Shown: one piece after another, positions 28,004-37,432 of the stretch
How positions within the stretch are numbered: position 1 is the first letter of the stretch
How the letters are laid out: each line of letters begins with the position of its first letter
DNA from: Bacillus thuringiensis
GTDB lineage: Bacteria; Bacillota; Bacilli; Bacillales; Bacillaceae_G
DNA: 64,000 nucleotides
Direction: 5' to 3'
Assembly: GCF_014932895.1 (NCBI RefSeq)
Contig: NZ_JACYOF010000004.1
Span: forward strand, 186,001-250,000
Program-made: the position numbers and the translations under genes
Notes under the pieces: generated by a model
The model's database searches: none
Seen by the model: only the letters and a program-made list of their open reading frames with translations
Told to the model about the DNA's origin: nothing

Positions 28004-28285
28004 ATTGCTTTTCCCCCTTTTTATGTAATGAATAAAACTTTCTTATAATGTATAGATTGATTTAACGTATGAGGAAGCTATATTTAATTATAAATTCAAA
28101 TAATCAGATTTACAAGTTGTATTATAAAAAGTAAATGCTTACTTGAATTAATATTTATCAACATTTGTGTATGTTTTCTATATATACAATGTATATAAAA
28201 TACTTTACATTATGTTTAAGTTAAAAACTAATTGTGTAAATCTTTTTCACGGAAAAATGTAAACGTTTTATTAGGGGGAGAAAGT

Positions 28286-29527
28286 ATGGGGAAGTTATTT
28301 TTAAAAGTATGTTTTTTCGCATTAGGGACTTTGTTTTTATTCACAGCGAAAACAACTTACGCTGAAGAGGGACAACATAATAATTATCCTATCATATTAG
28401 TGAATGGTTTTGCCGGATGGGGTAGAGAAGAAATGCTTGGGGTTAAATATTGGGGTGGTGTTCATGATATTCAAGAAGATTTAAAAAGAAATGGTTATAC
28501 AGTATATACTGCTGCCGTTGGGCCTGTTTCTAGTAACTGGGATCGTGCCTGTGAATTATATGCACAAATTAACGGCGGAACAGTAGACTACGGTGCCGCA
28601 CATGCTGAGAAACATGGACATCATCGTTTTGGCAGAACTTATAGTGGTTTTGCGCCGGATTGGAGTGAAACAAATAAAATTCATTTAGTCGGACATAGCA
28701 TGGGTGGACAAACGACGAGAACATTAGTACAGCTATTAAAAGAAGGAAGTTTTGAAGAAAAAAATTATGTGCAAAATCATCCAAACACAAATATATCACC
28801 ACTATTTGAGGGCGGAAAATCATATGTTCATAGTGTTATAACATTAGCAACCCCTCACAATGGGACGACACTTGCTGATGGAAGTCTTCTGTTGCCGTTT
28901 GTTAAAGATTTACTTATTACAGCTGCAAGTTTAGGAGGAAACAATAATTTATCATTATATGATTTTAAATTGGATCAATGGGGTATAAAAAAGAATGCTG
29001 GAGAGTCCTTTTTCCAATATACTGATCGTATTCTAAATAGTTCAATTTGGAGAAATACAAAAGATATTAGTCAATGGGATTTAAGTACTGATGGTGCAAA
29101 GGAGCTAAATAATTGGGTGAAGACGCAACCGGATGTTTATTACTTGTCCTATAGTGGACATGCATCGCAAGCAGCACCTATAACAGGTTTACAACTACCC
29201 CATATTACGATGAACAAAGTGTTAATGGGGAATGCGCTCTTCTTAGGTTCCTATTCAAGATATGAAGAAAATCGTCCATTAATTGATACTTCGTGGTGGC
29301 AAAATGACGGTGTAGTAAATACAAATTCTATGATTGCGCCTTTGTCTAATATTGCTGTAAATAATAATGAGTCTTTACAGGTTGGAAAATGGAATCATAT
29401 TGAAACGAAAGTAAATTGGGATCATCTCGATATGGTAGGACTAAGCGTTTCAGACACGTTAGGTTTTTCTAATATTCAAGAGTTTTATAGAACCATTGCA
29501 GAAAAGTTATCACGGCTACCGAAATAG
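28286..29527 (+). CDS. Secreted lipase, family I.5 type
   Basis: 413 aa with a signal peptide (cleavage after TTYA near residue 28). Mature enzyme resembles the thermoalkalophilic Geobacillus/Staphylococcus lipases: oxyanion-hole start YPIILVNGFAGWGREE, nucleophile elbow GHSMGG, catalytic Asp in TSWWQNDGVVNTNSM, and His in NWDHLDMVG. ATG 28286 follows TTAGGGGGAG; the in-frame ATG at 28232 lies before that site. Monocistronic between two terminators. Confidence 0.88.
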   Translation: MGKLFLKVCFFALGTLFLFTAKTTYAEEGQHNNYPIILVNGFAGWGREEMLGVKYWGGVHDIQEDLKRNGYTVYTAAVGPVSSNWDRACELYAQINGGTVDYGAAHAEKHGHHRFGRTYSGFAPDWSETNKIHLVGHSMGGQTTRTLVQLLKEGSFEEKNYVQNHPNTNISPLFEGGKSYVHSVITLATPHNGTTLADGSLLLPFVKDLLITAASLGGNNNLSLYDFKLDQWGIKKNAGESFFQYTDRILNSSIWRNTKDISQWDLSTDGAKELNNWVKTQPDVYYLSYSGHASQAAPITGLQLPHITMNKVLMGNALFLGSYSRYEENRPLIDTSWWQNDGVVNTNSMIAPLSNIAVNNNESLQVGKWNHIETKVNWDHLDMVGLSVSDTLGFSNIQEFYRTIAEKLSRLPK

Positions 29528-29533
29528 ATAATA

Positions 29534-29570
29534 ATAAAGCGCTCTCGATGGAATTCGAGGGCGCTTTATA
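29534..29570 (+). terminator. Rho-independent terminator
   Basis: AAAGCGCTCTCGA / TCGAGGGCGCTTT stem followed by an AT-rich tail. Confidence 0.8.
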
Positions 29571-29614
29571 TTATATTGAAAGAGGGATTTGGTAGAAAAA
29601 TATGGAGGGATATT

Positions 29615-30658
29615 ATGAAAATTCAAGTCGTATTATCAGGATATGGAACAGTAGGAAGAGAGTTTATAAAATTATTAAAAGAAAAATATTTATATATATA
29701 TGAAACATATGGAATTCATTTAGTTGTAAGTGGCGTACTAGGTAGAAATATTGCAATACATAATGAGGATGGTTTGTCTATTCATCATTTATTGATGTAT
29801 GGTGGCGGCACTGCTGCAATTGAAAAATATTTAGAACATCATCCGAAGGAACGTGCAACAAATGGGATAAGTGGTACAGTATTGGTAGAATCAACTGTTA
29901 CAAATCTTAAAGATGGAAACCCAGGAAAACAATATATAAAACAAGCGATTGAGAAACACATGGATATAGTAGCAATTTCAAAAGGTGCTCTTGTTACAAA
30001 TTGGAAAGAAATAAATGAAGCTGCAAGAATCGCAAATGTACGAATTCGATATAGTGGTGCAACTGCCGCTGCACTACCGACACTTGATATCGGACAATTT
30101 AGTTTAGCTGGTTGCAATATTGAAAAAATAGAGGGGATATTAAACGGGACAACTAATTATATTCTTACCAAAATGTATGAAGCAGATATTACGTTTGAAG
30201 AAGCGCTAAAAGAAGCCCAACATAAAGGAATTGCTGAGACGAACCCAATATTAGATGTAAGTGGCTCGGACAGTGCATGTAAATTGTTACTTTTAACAAA
30301 CAGTTTAATGGGAGTAGAGAATACGTTTGAGAATATACATGTTAAAGGAATCGAGCACGTTACAAAACAACAAATACAAAATGCTAAGGAACAAAATAAA
30401 ATTATTAAATTAATAGCATCAGCGCATAAAGATGAGGATGGCAATGTGAATCTAAATGTTGAACCGTACGAAATAGATAAAGATCATCCATTAGCTAAAG
30501 TAAATGGGACAGAAAAAGGAATTACGTTCTTTACAGATACGATGGGGCAAGTTACTACAATTGGTGGGGCTTCTAATCCACGCGGAGCTGCAGCAGCAGC
30601 TTTAAAAGATGTAATTAACTTATATCGTAAAGATTTGTTCCGCATTAACGGGCAGTAA
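29615..30658 (+). CDS. hom: Homoserine dehydrogenase, C-terminus formed by a bcr1 repeat
   Basis: 347 aa NAD(P)-dependent homoserine dehydrogenase without an ACT domain. Rossmann loop VVLSGYGTVGREF, active region GILNGTTNYILTKM, GIAETNPILDVSGSDSACKL, and the catalytic lysine region. GGAGGGA before ATG 29615. The last residues (FRINGQ) and the stop come from TTCCGCATTAACGGGCAGTAA, the start of a bcr1 element. Domain blocks are complete, so it is probably functional. There may be a second, ACT-containing hom elsewhere. Confidence 0.88.
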   Translation: MKIQVVLSGYGTVGREFIKLLKEKYLYIYETYGIHLVVSGVLGRNIAIHNEDGLSIHHLLMYGGGTAAIEKYLEHHPKERATNGISGTVLVESTVTNLKDGNPGKQYIKQAIEKHMDIVAISKGALVTNWKEINEAARIANVRIRYSGATAAALPTLDIGQFSLAGCNIEKIEGILNGTTNYILTKMYEADITFEEALKEAQHKGIAETNPILDVSGSDSACKLLLLTNSLMGVENTFENIHVKGIEHVTKQQIQNAKEQNKIIKLIASAHKDEDGNVNLNVEPYEIDKDHPLAKVNGTEKGITFFTDTMGQVTTIGGASNPRGAAAAALKDVINLYRKDLFRINGQ

Positions 30659-30729
30659 ACGCCCGATTGGTTCAACTAATAATCAGTGGGGGATGAACAA
30701 AACCCCGACTGATTAAAGTTTCACTTTAT
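30634..30729 (+). repeat. bcr1 repeat with internal deletion
   Basis: Retains both ends (TTCCGCATTAACGGGCAGTAA and GATTAAAGTTTCACTTTAT) but lacks ~60 bp between GGGCAGTAA and ACGCCCGATTGG. Its left end is inside the homoserine dehydrogenase reading frame. Confidence 0.85.
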
Positions 30730-30820
30730 AAGACCGTACCGCCATTTAGAAAAAATACATATGTAGTGGACCTTTTGAGAATGAAGTAAATATGCAAAAA
30801 TGATTGCAGGGGGTTAGGAA

Positions 30821-32269
30821 TTGTTTAAGGATTTTAAAGTTGTAAAAGATCGTCCCGTTTATATTCAATTGAAGGATTATTTGAAAAAGATGATTATGAA
30901 AGGGCATTTGTTAGGGAACCAAAAAATCCCATCAACCCGAGAACTGAGTGAATTATTATGTGTGAGCAGAAATACAGTACTCTCCGCTTATGCGGATTTA
31001 GAACAAGAAGGATTAATTTATGCAGTTAAAGGAAAAGGAAATTTTGTTGCAAAGGTGGATATAAGTAACACCTCGTCTGTTGAAATAGATTGGAAAAATA
31101 AACTTAATACAGTTACCGCATTAGCGGATGAATTAGATTTAATGAAACATGGAGTTCGCTGGGAAAAAGGAATGATTGTTTTTAATAGTATAGCCCCGGA
31201 TGAAAAGCTATTTGATGTTGAAAATTTCAAAAGAGCTTTTCTTACTCGTATGTCTATTGAAGGGGATATCGTATTGAACTACGGATATGCAAAAGGTTAT
31301 CGACCGTTAATGAATTATCTACTTCATTATATAGAAATGAAAGGTGTAGATATTTCGAACAAAGATATTTTAATTACAAATGGATTTACAGAAGGGTTAG
31401 ATATTGTACTATCTTCTTTATCGAAGAAATCAGGGCGTGTTATTTGTGAGAATCCAACTCACCATGCTGCACTGAAGCTTTTTCGCTTACATGGACTTGA
31501 AGTGCATGGGATTGATATGAATGATGATGGTATTGATACGAATGAAGTAGAAAAAAGTTTACGTGAAAAGGATTTTGATTTCGCGTATTTAATTCCTTCT
31601 TATCATAATCCAACCGGTATAGTTACGAGTTCGGAGAAAAGAACGGAATTGATGCGGTTATTTTCAAAATATAAGGTTCCTATTATTGAAGATGGATTTA
31701 ATGAAGAATTACGTTATTCAGGTTCACATTTATCGCCATTATTAACTTTTGCTGGAGCTGGTAATAATGTGATTTATATTAGTAGCTTTTCAAAGGTACT
31801 TTTCCCTGGTTTACGTGTAGGTTGGATTATCGCAGATAAAGAGCTAATTCATTATTTAGAAAGTGTAAAAAGAGCAAGAACGATTCACACTTCTACATTA
31901 GATCAAGCTGTTCTATTTCAATATTTACATGAAGGATATTTTGAAAAATATTTAAAAAAGGCAAGATCTGTTTATAAGAAAAAATATGAGTTAGCTGTTG
32001 GCGCGTGCGATCAGTACATTCCGTTTAAACGAATGACTGGAGATGGTGGACTTCATTTATTTATAGAGTTGGAAGAAAATATTCAAGCTCGCACTCTGTT
32101 ACAAAAATGTTATGAGAAAGGCGTTACGTTTTCTCCTGGAGATGTTTTTTATTCTGATGGAGGAGGAGCGAATACGTTCCGATTAGGCTTTTCACGTTTG
32201 AAAGAAAAGGAAATAGTTAGCGGTATTCAAATAATTGGTGATACGTTAAAAAATGAAATTTGGAGTTGA
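30821..32269 (+). CDS. MocR-type (GntR-aminotransferase) regulator, DdlR-like
   Basis: 482 aa fusion. N-terminal GntR winged helix (about 10-78; STRELSELLCVSRNTVLSAY) plus a PLP-fold aminotransferase domain with Schiff-base lysine in SSFSKVLFPGLRVGW. Starts at TTG 30821 behind GGGGGTTAGGAA. The D-Ala-D-Ala ligase gene begins 4 bases after its stop. A MocR regulator called DdlR that controls ddl has been described in Brevibacillus, so this is likely the local ddl regulator sensing PLP or D-alanine. Confidence 0.82.
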   Translation: MFKDFKVVKDRPVYIQLKDYLKKMIMKGHLLGNQKIPSTRELSELLCVSRNTVLSAYADLEQEGLIYAVKGKGNFVAKVDISNTSSVEIDWKNKLNTVTALADELDLMKHGVRWEKGMIVFNSIAPDEKLFDVENFKRAFLTRMSIEGDIVLNYGYAKGYRPLMNYLLHYIEMKGVDISNKDILITNGFTEGLDIVLSSLSKKSGRVICENPTHHAALKLFRLHGLEVHGIDMNDDGIDTNEVEKSLREKDFDFAYLIPSYHNPTGIVTSSEKRTELMRLFSKYKVPIIEDGFNEELRYSGSHLSPLLTFAGAGNNVIYISSFSKVLFPGLRVGWIIADKELIHYLESVKRARTIHTSTLDQAVLFQYLHEGYFEKYLKKARSVYKKKYELAVGACDQYIPFKRMTGDGGLHLFIELEENIQARTLLQKCYEKGVTFSPGDVFYSDGGGANTFRLGFSRLKEKEIVSGIQIIGDTLKNEIWS

Positions 32270-32273
32270 GAAG

Positions 32274-33188
32274 ATGAGAATTGGTGTAATTATGGGAGGA
32301 GTATCCTCTGAAAAACAAGTATCCATTATGACTGGAAATGAAATGATTGCACATTTAGATAAAAGTAAGTATGAAATAGTTCCAATTACGTTAAATGAAA
32401 AAATGGATTTAATTGAAAAAGCGAAAGACATTGATTTTGCATTGCTAGCATTACATGGAAAGTACGGAGAAGATGGTACAGTACAAGGAACGCTTGAGAG
32501 TTTAGGTATTCCTTATAGCGGCAGTAATATGTTATCTAGTAGTATATGTATGGACAAAAATATTTCGAAAAAGATTTTGCGTTATGAAGGAGTAGAAACA
32601 CCGGATTGGATTGAACTTACAAAAATGGAGGATCTAAAGCTTGAAGAGTTAGATAAGCTAGGATTTCCGTTAGTGGTAAAACCAAACTCTGGCGGCTCGA
32701 GTGTTGGAGTGAAAATCGTCTATGATAAAAATGAATTAATCTCTATGCTTGAAACTGTATTCGAATGGGATTCTGAAGTAGTAATTGAGAAGTATATAAA
32801 AGGTGACGAGATTACATGTTCAATTTTTGACGGAGAACAGTTACCTATTATTTCAATTCAACATGCAGCTGAGTTCTTTGATTACAACGCAAAATATGAT
32901 GATGCTAGTACAGTTGAAGAAGTTATAGAACTTCCAGCTGAAATTAAGGAACGTGTAAATAAAGCGTCAATGGCTTGTTATAGAGCATTAAAATGTAGTG
33001 TTTATGCAAGAGTTGATATGATCGTAAAGGACGGAATTCCATATGTAATGGAGGTTAATACATTACCTGGAATGACAAAATCAAGCTTGTTGCCAAAAAG
33101 TGCAGAAGCAGCGGGAATTAGCTATAGTAAGCTATTAGATATGATCGTTGAAACTTCTTTACAAGTAAGGAAAAACGAAGGACTTTAA
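32274..33188 (+). CDS. ddl: D-alanine--D-alanine ligase
   Basis: 304 aa ATP-grasp ligase making D-Ala-D-Ala for peptidoglycan. N-terminal VIMGGVSSEKQVSIMTG, ALHGKYGEDGTVQG, ATP-binding PLVVKPNSGGSSVGV, and C-terminal MEVNTLPGMTKSSLLPKSAEAAG. ATG 32274 is chosen over 32253, which lies within the upstream gene. Length and sequence fit the short Ddl of B. anthracis/B. cereus. Coupled to the DdlR-like gene. Confidence 0.94.
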   Translation: MRIGVIMGGVSSEKQVSIMTGNEMIAHLDKSKYEIVPITLNEKMDLIEKAKDIDFALLALHGKYGEDGTVQGTLESLGIPYSGSNMLSSSICMDKNISKKILRYEGVETPDWIELTKMEDLKLEELDKLGFPLVVKPNSGGSSVGVKIVYDKNELISMLETVFEWDSEVVIEKYIKGDEITCSIFDGEQLPIISIQHAAEFFDYNAKYDDASTVEEVIELPAEIKERVNKASMACYRALKCSVYARVDMIVKDGIPYVMEVNTLPGMTKSSLLPKSAEAAGISYSKLLDMIVETSLQVRKNEGL

Positions 33189-33268
33189 GTTAGTTGTTTT
33201 GTGTTTACGAGATTATATAAAATGATTTGAATTCACATTCATATTGCTGTTCTTCTATATGAATTTAC

Positions 33269-33347
33269 TATCAAGAATATAAGATGATAGGTCAAACAAA
33301 TCTTGATATAACAACGTTTATTTGACTTGTTTTTATGAAATGCAAAC
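33269..33347. repeat. 79 bp att-like copy 1 beside integrase remnant
   Basis: Begins TATCAAGAATATAAGATGATA and contains the inverted repeat GTCAAACAAA...TTTATTTGAC, ending GCAAAC. A second copy with few differences is at 41799-41877. Both lie just after the 3' end of integrase remnants on the minus strand, where an attachment site would be expected. Confidence 0.6.
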
Positions 33348-33363
33348 ATTTTGCAAACAAAAG

Positions 33364-34287
33364 TTATCTAAAAATGCTTTTACCAAAGTTTTTAACAGCT
33401 TCTTCTTGCATATTCGGTAAAACATGAGAATAAACACTTAATGTCATTGAAATGTCTGTATGACCTAATCTTTCACTGATAATTTTAGGATTAACTCCTT
33501 GTTTCAATAGTATGGTTGCGTGTGTATGTCTTAAATCATGGAATTTAATTTCTTTTATGCCTGCGTTGTGTGTCGCTCTAATGAAATGTTTTCTGAAAGA
33601 TGCTCTTTTTATAACCATTCCAAACTCATTACAATTAATTAAATCAAAATCTTGATAGGCAGAACTAAATCTTAATTTTTCTTTATTAATTGTAATCTTA
33701 TGTTTTTTTAAGAATTCTATCGTTTCTTTAGGTACTGGAATTGTGCGTTTTGACGAATTTGTTTTTGCAGTTTTTTTGATTTTATTGTTATGACCAGATG
33801 TTTGATTGATTGTAACAGTATGTTTTTCGAAATCAACATCTTGCCATCTTAAGCCTAGAACTTCTCCCATACGCATACCTGGATACCCAATATGATATCG
33901 TGATTCTTGTGAATGTAATAAAAACTTTTTTACTTCTTCCTCTGTCCAAGTTTGGATAGAGGTTTTTTCTTTTTTTGGTATCTCAGCAAAATTAGCCGGA
34001 TTTCGAGAAATAATATTTTGTTTTACAGCTAGATTTAAAGCACTCTTTAAAATCTATGCATAAGGAGAATAGAATTGTTTGCAATACCTTTATCTATCGC
34101 AGTTTTATAGCATTTTTGAATGTGCATAACATTTAATTTATGGAGTGCGACCATTCCAATACTAGGTATAACATGTTAGTTGATAAATGCCCTATAGCCG
34201 ACAAAGGTACTTCTTTCTATACTCATACGTTTAATTTTTAACCAATGATTTAGGTAGTCCTTTAAGGTAACTTTAGACAGCTCTAAA
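33364..34287 (-). pseudogene. Tyrosine recombinase (phage integrase), degenerate
   Basis: Reading from 34287: core-binding domain DYLNHWLKIKRMSIERSTFV, a TAA after FIN, HVIPSIGMVALHKLNVM, a frameshift near 34055, then SALNLAVKQNIISRNPANFA. A small in-frame deletion near 33880 shortens the region before GMRMGEVLGLRWQDV. The catalytic domain C-terminal part (33364-33876) is intact with HDLRHTHATILL and the tyrosine in LSVYSHVLP. The N-terminus is missing. Not functional as it stands. Confidence 0.88.
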
Positions 34288-34560
34288 TGTATTCAAAATA
34301 ATAAAAAAGATGAATGAAAATCAAATAAAATTCTTATTTAATAAAAAAATCGTGTACAAAAAATGTACATGATTATATAAAAATTATGTCTTGCGTGCCC
34401 ATTACATTCTATGTTTATGGTATGTAAAACGTGATACATTGCAATACATTAAAATGGCGCTTTCCAAGGCGCTCTGTGATTAAAACTAAGGTTGAAAAAG
34501 AATACGACATGATATTTTATGTATGTTCTTAAAAAATGTGCAGTTTAAAAAAATTTCTTT

Positions 34561-34605
34561 TACACAACAAAGCAGCTAGTTAAAAAAACTAACTGCTTGT
34601 TGTAC
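34561..34605. repeat. Long hairpin with AGCAG(C/T)TAG core
   Basis: TACACAACAAAGCAGCTAGTT pairs with AACTAACTGCTTGTTGTACA around a six-base A loop, with one A bulged in the left arm. Longest member of the TAACTGCT hairpin family. Confidence 0.75.
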
Positions 34606-34835
34606 AAAAGAAACACTGCGCTTACAGAAATAGTTTGTAACTTTAAGTTACAAAAATAGTATGAACAGGGTTGAAAATGTTATGCGGAAATGAAAGAAAA
34701 TAAAATAAAAAAGAGCACCATGCATAAGTGCTCTTTAAGATAGGAGGTAACACTTTGAGCTGGGCGGTTAGGTTAAAAGTATATGTTGTAGAAAAGGAAT
34801 AAGACCTAAATCTTATTTTTAACTCAATAAAAAAG

Positions 34836-34859
34836 AGCAGCTAGCATAAGCTAACTGCT
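34836..34859. repeat. AGCAGCTAGC-type hairpin
   Basis: AGCAGCTAGCATAAGCTAACTGCT: arms pair with one G-U pair. Same family as 36086, 36367, 39028 and 45669. Confidence 0.7.
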
Positions 34860-34957
34860 ATAAGAACATTACATCCACGAATTTAAGGAGTATAAATATT
34901 TCGTGAGTTTTGTATAGTATGGACAAAAATATCAAGTTTATGTAATGAAAATTAAAA

Positions 34958-34986
34958 TGGAGCAGTCATTTGTATTAACTGCTCCA
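34958..34986. repeat. GGAGCAGT hairpin
   Basis: TGGAGCAGT / ACTGCTCCA perfect 9-bp stem, 11-base loop. Confidence 0.6.
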
Positions 34987-35566
34987 TTCGATACAACCTA
35001 GGTAAGAAGCAGATTGTATTGTGATTATTATTAGCAGGATGTGGAATTTTATTTGGTTTTTTAACAAAATCCTTATTTAGTTACAAATAAAGAGCACCAT
35101 AAAAGGTGCCCAGTGACTAATTCTGAGTTGATCATGATTATTTTATGTGGATTTCTAATATACGTGCGTTTTTTATAAAATCTTTATTTAAATGAAAAAG
35201 CCCTAGGATAAGGGATTTAGGGCTCCACGTGTTGATATATTTCACACGAGATCATAAAAAGAATAGCACTTACTGAATATAGCATATGAATGTTTCGGAA
35301 ATGTAACAAAATCGTAATTTGAATGTAGGGAATAATGGCTAATGTAAGAACCCTTATTCAATTTAAAAGGCTAGGGGTTCCATGGAAATGGAGTTATATT
35401 TATTTGCCGAATTTATATATGTGTTTATTCGACAGTTAAATAATAACACATTATTTAATAAAAACGCTATTTGAATAAAAGTTAGTGGATTAGTTTTTTA
35501 CACTCATTGAAATTAAAAATCATAACATATTTTGTAATAACTTATATGGAAGTGAGCTGAATAATA

Positions 35567-35809
35567 ATGTTTTATTCATATTTTGATACTCGAGCCAGAA
35601 TGCGGCCGTATGGTACGGTGGGTATCACGATTAGTGGAGTGCAAAGTACAATTCAAGCTGCTCAACAAGCATTGCAATCGCAACAACAAATGCAACAAGG
35701 CACACAACCGTACTATTCATCTATGGAGTATTATTACCCAATGTATCACACTATACCATATGAAATACCTTTTTCAATGATCCCATATGGCACTGTATAC
35801 AATTTATAA
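35567..35809 (+). CDS. Small Tyr/Gln-rich hypothetical protein
   Basis: 80 aa: N-terminal part FYSYFDTRARMRPYGTVGIT, a Gln-rich middle (QQALQSQQQMQQ), and a Tyr/Pro-rich end (YYSSMEYYYPMYHTIPYEIP). Composition resembles spore coat/exosporium proteins, but no family is recognised. Weak ribosome site GAAGTGAG. Followed by a hairpin at 35842-35870 that can terminate it. Confidence 0.5.
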   Translation: MFYSYFDTRARMRPYGTVGITISGVQSTIQAAQQALQSQQQMQQGTQPYYSSMEYYYPMYHTIPYEIPFSMIPYGTVYNL

Positions 35810-35841
35810 ATAATGTGTCGGGAATGAAGTCAAGTATTTAA

Positions 35842-35870
35842 ATAAGGGCGCAAATAAATAGCGCCCTTAT
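35842..35870 (+). terminator. Hairpin after the Tyr/Gln-rich gene
   Basis: ATAAGGGCGC / GCGCCCTTAT perfect 10-bp stem; short T tail lacking. Confidence 0.6.
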
Positions 35871-36085
35871 AAGAAATGATTTGTATTTAATGGATTCATA
35901 TTCAATATATAATTTTAAACTTGTGATAAAAATTGATATAAAAATTTCATTTTGTATAAAAAGCTTCGTACAAAAAAAGAGCACTGTATACAAGTGCTCT
36001 TAAAAAGGAGGCCCTATGAGTGAATAGTTTCATATTTGTAATGTATAATTGCCCTTTCGAATGGTGACAAGCTAATTAATATAAT

Positions 36086-36111
36086 AAGCAGCTAGCAAAA
36101 GCTAACTGCTT
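36086..36111. repeat. AGCAGCTAGC-type hairpin
   Basis: AAGCAGCTAGCAAAAGCTAACTGCTT; near-identical to 39028-39051. Confidence 0.75.
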
Positions 36112-36366
36112 GATAACCAAATTTGTTCTAAATCAGGTTAATTATATTTTTGACAAGAATTTGAAAAATATTCAACTTCATTGAAGGATATTTTTCTTTA
36201 CAACAATAGGAATATACAAAAGAGCAGTTAGTTATGATAACTGCTCTAAAGAACACTACAACAAGGGACTATTCTGCGGAAGAAGCACCTTACCCTTATT
36301 ATTAACTTAATATTGGATTTTATTCGTGGAAAAGAAAAATTGAATTACTCATACAAACATATAAAT

Positions 36367-36390
36367 AGCAGTTAGCAAAGGCTAACTGCT
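36367..36390. repeat. AGCAGTTAGC-type hairpin
   Basis: AGCAGTTAGC / GCTAACTGCT perfect 10-bp stem with a 4-base loop. Confidence 0.75.
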
Positions 36391-36477
36391 TGGCAGGTTC
36401 TTCAAAAGGAAATATGAGAAAAGATTACCGTGTCATCTATAGTATTAACGAAAAATCAAGTTTGATTCAGAGTGAGT

Positions 36478-36693
36478 CTAACTTGATACAACTTGGTCTT
36501 GATCAGCAACATCAGAATCAAATGTATTCGTTGCACTAACACCATTAAAATTATTAACGATAAAAGCAACATTGGAACCGCCTGAACCATTATAAGCTTT
36601 TGTATTTTCTTTTGGAGAAACGTTATAAAAATCACCTAAGTTGAAAGAACCATTACTAGTTTGTACGACGAGGTTTCCAAGAATAGATGGCAT
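36478..36693 (-). CDS. GerPA/GerPF-type spore protein
   Basis: 71 aa starting MPSILGNLVVQTSNGSFNLG, then FYNVSPKENTKAYNGSGGSN and NNFNGVSATNTFDSDVADQD. This is the pattern of GerPA/GerPF inner-coat proteins that let germinants pass through the coat. The start is set at the conserved MPS rather than the in-frame ATG three codons upstream. It is a lone gene, not in a gerPABCDEF operon, so probably a paralogue or replacement copy. Confidence 0.85.
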   Translation of the reverse strand: MPSILGNLVVQTSNGSFNLGDFYNVSPKENTKAYNGSGGSNVAFIVNNFNGVSATNTFDSDVADQDQVVSS

Positions 36694-36981
36694 AGTTTTC
36701 ACCCACTCTCTTAGTAAGTATATAGATTAATATATGGTGAATGTGTCTAGAGGTTCGTGTTAATCTGAAAATTTGAGGGTGTGGCTGGAAACGAAATGAA
36801 GAACAAATCTTTGATACTGATAAATGGGAAGAGGTAAAAGAACAATGGTATTACATGGGATAAATAAAAGGGCAGTTAACAAAAGTTAAATGTTCCAATC
36901 ATGGAATATGGTTAAGAAATAGGTTTTATACATTATTGAAGAAATATTGAGTTTTATTTAGTGGAGAGGGAGGACTATGGG

Positions 36982-37266
36982 ATGAAGGAATATTATTCCC
37001 AAACAGTTGAACGTGAAGAACGGTTCTTTATTTATAAAAATCGTGATGAGTACAAGATACATCGAAAAGAGATGGAATCAGCTGGGTTCGAAATCAAGCA
37101 GAGTATGGGGATTGAGGAAATAATTAATAATCAGCAGAAGCTACATGATTTATATGGTGGCATAGAACTTCATGAAAGTGAAGACCTCTATGGAAGAAAG
37201 GGAATGTATTTTTACCGTGTCGGCTATTATAGAGAACGTTTAATTAAAAAGAGTATGACTTTATAA
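36982..37266 (+). CDS. Hypothetical protein, 94 aa
   Basis: Charged soluble protein (MKEYYSQTVEREERFFIYKN through GYYRERLIKKSMTL), no family recognised. GAGGGAGGA at 36965-36973 precedes ATG 36982; an in-frame GTG at 36961 lies before that site. A copy of the 28 bp motif (36933-36960) lies immediately upstream and a hairpin (37299-37325) follows. Confidence 0.5.
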   Translation: MKEYYSQTVEREERFFIYKNRDEYKIHRKEMESAGFEIKQSMGIEEIINNQQKLHDLYGGIELHESEDLYGRKGMYFYRVGYYRERLIKKSMTL

Positions 37267-37298
37267 AATACTTATTGACACTAAAAATTTCCACTTTA

Positions 37299-37326
37299 AA
37301 AGAGCACTATAAAAAGTGCTCCTTTA
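37299..37326 (+). terminator. Terminator-like hairpin
   Basis: AAAGAGCACT / AGTGCTCCTTT around a short A-rich loop. Confidence 0.6.
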
Positions 37327-37432
37327 AAAATTTGGATTGTTATTTATTAAATTTCAACAATAACTAACAAAAAGAAATTGGAGTTTGCTTACTGTTATAT
37401 AAGTTACGGAAAAATTATTACGGCTGGGATTT

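Larger units (their letters stand above)
34288..35566. other. Gene-free stretch rich in hairpins
   Basis: Almost 1.3 kb with no supported ORF. It holds hairpins at 34348-34374 (ATCGTGTAC/TGTACATGAT), 34561-34605, 34711-34735, 34836-34859, 34958-34986, 35094-35109, 35199-35224 and 35348-35380, about one per 150 bp. Each stem differs in sequence but many start with AGAGCA or AGCAG. It looks like decayed intergenic DNA of lost small genes that kept their terminators. Confidence 0.6.
35871..36477. other. Gene-free stretch with hairpins and module copies
   Basis: No supported ORF. Holds hairpins 35977-36001 (AAGAGCACT/AGTGCTCTT), 36086-36111, 36221-36247 (AGAGCAGTTA/TAACTGCTCT) and 36367-36390, and two diverged copies of a ~28 bp motif (36144-36174, 36443-36470) described under findings. 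Confidence 0.55.
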
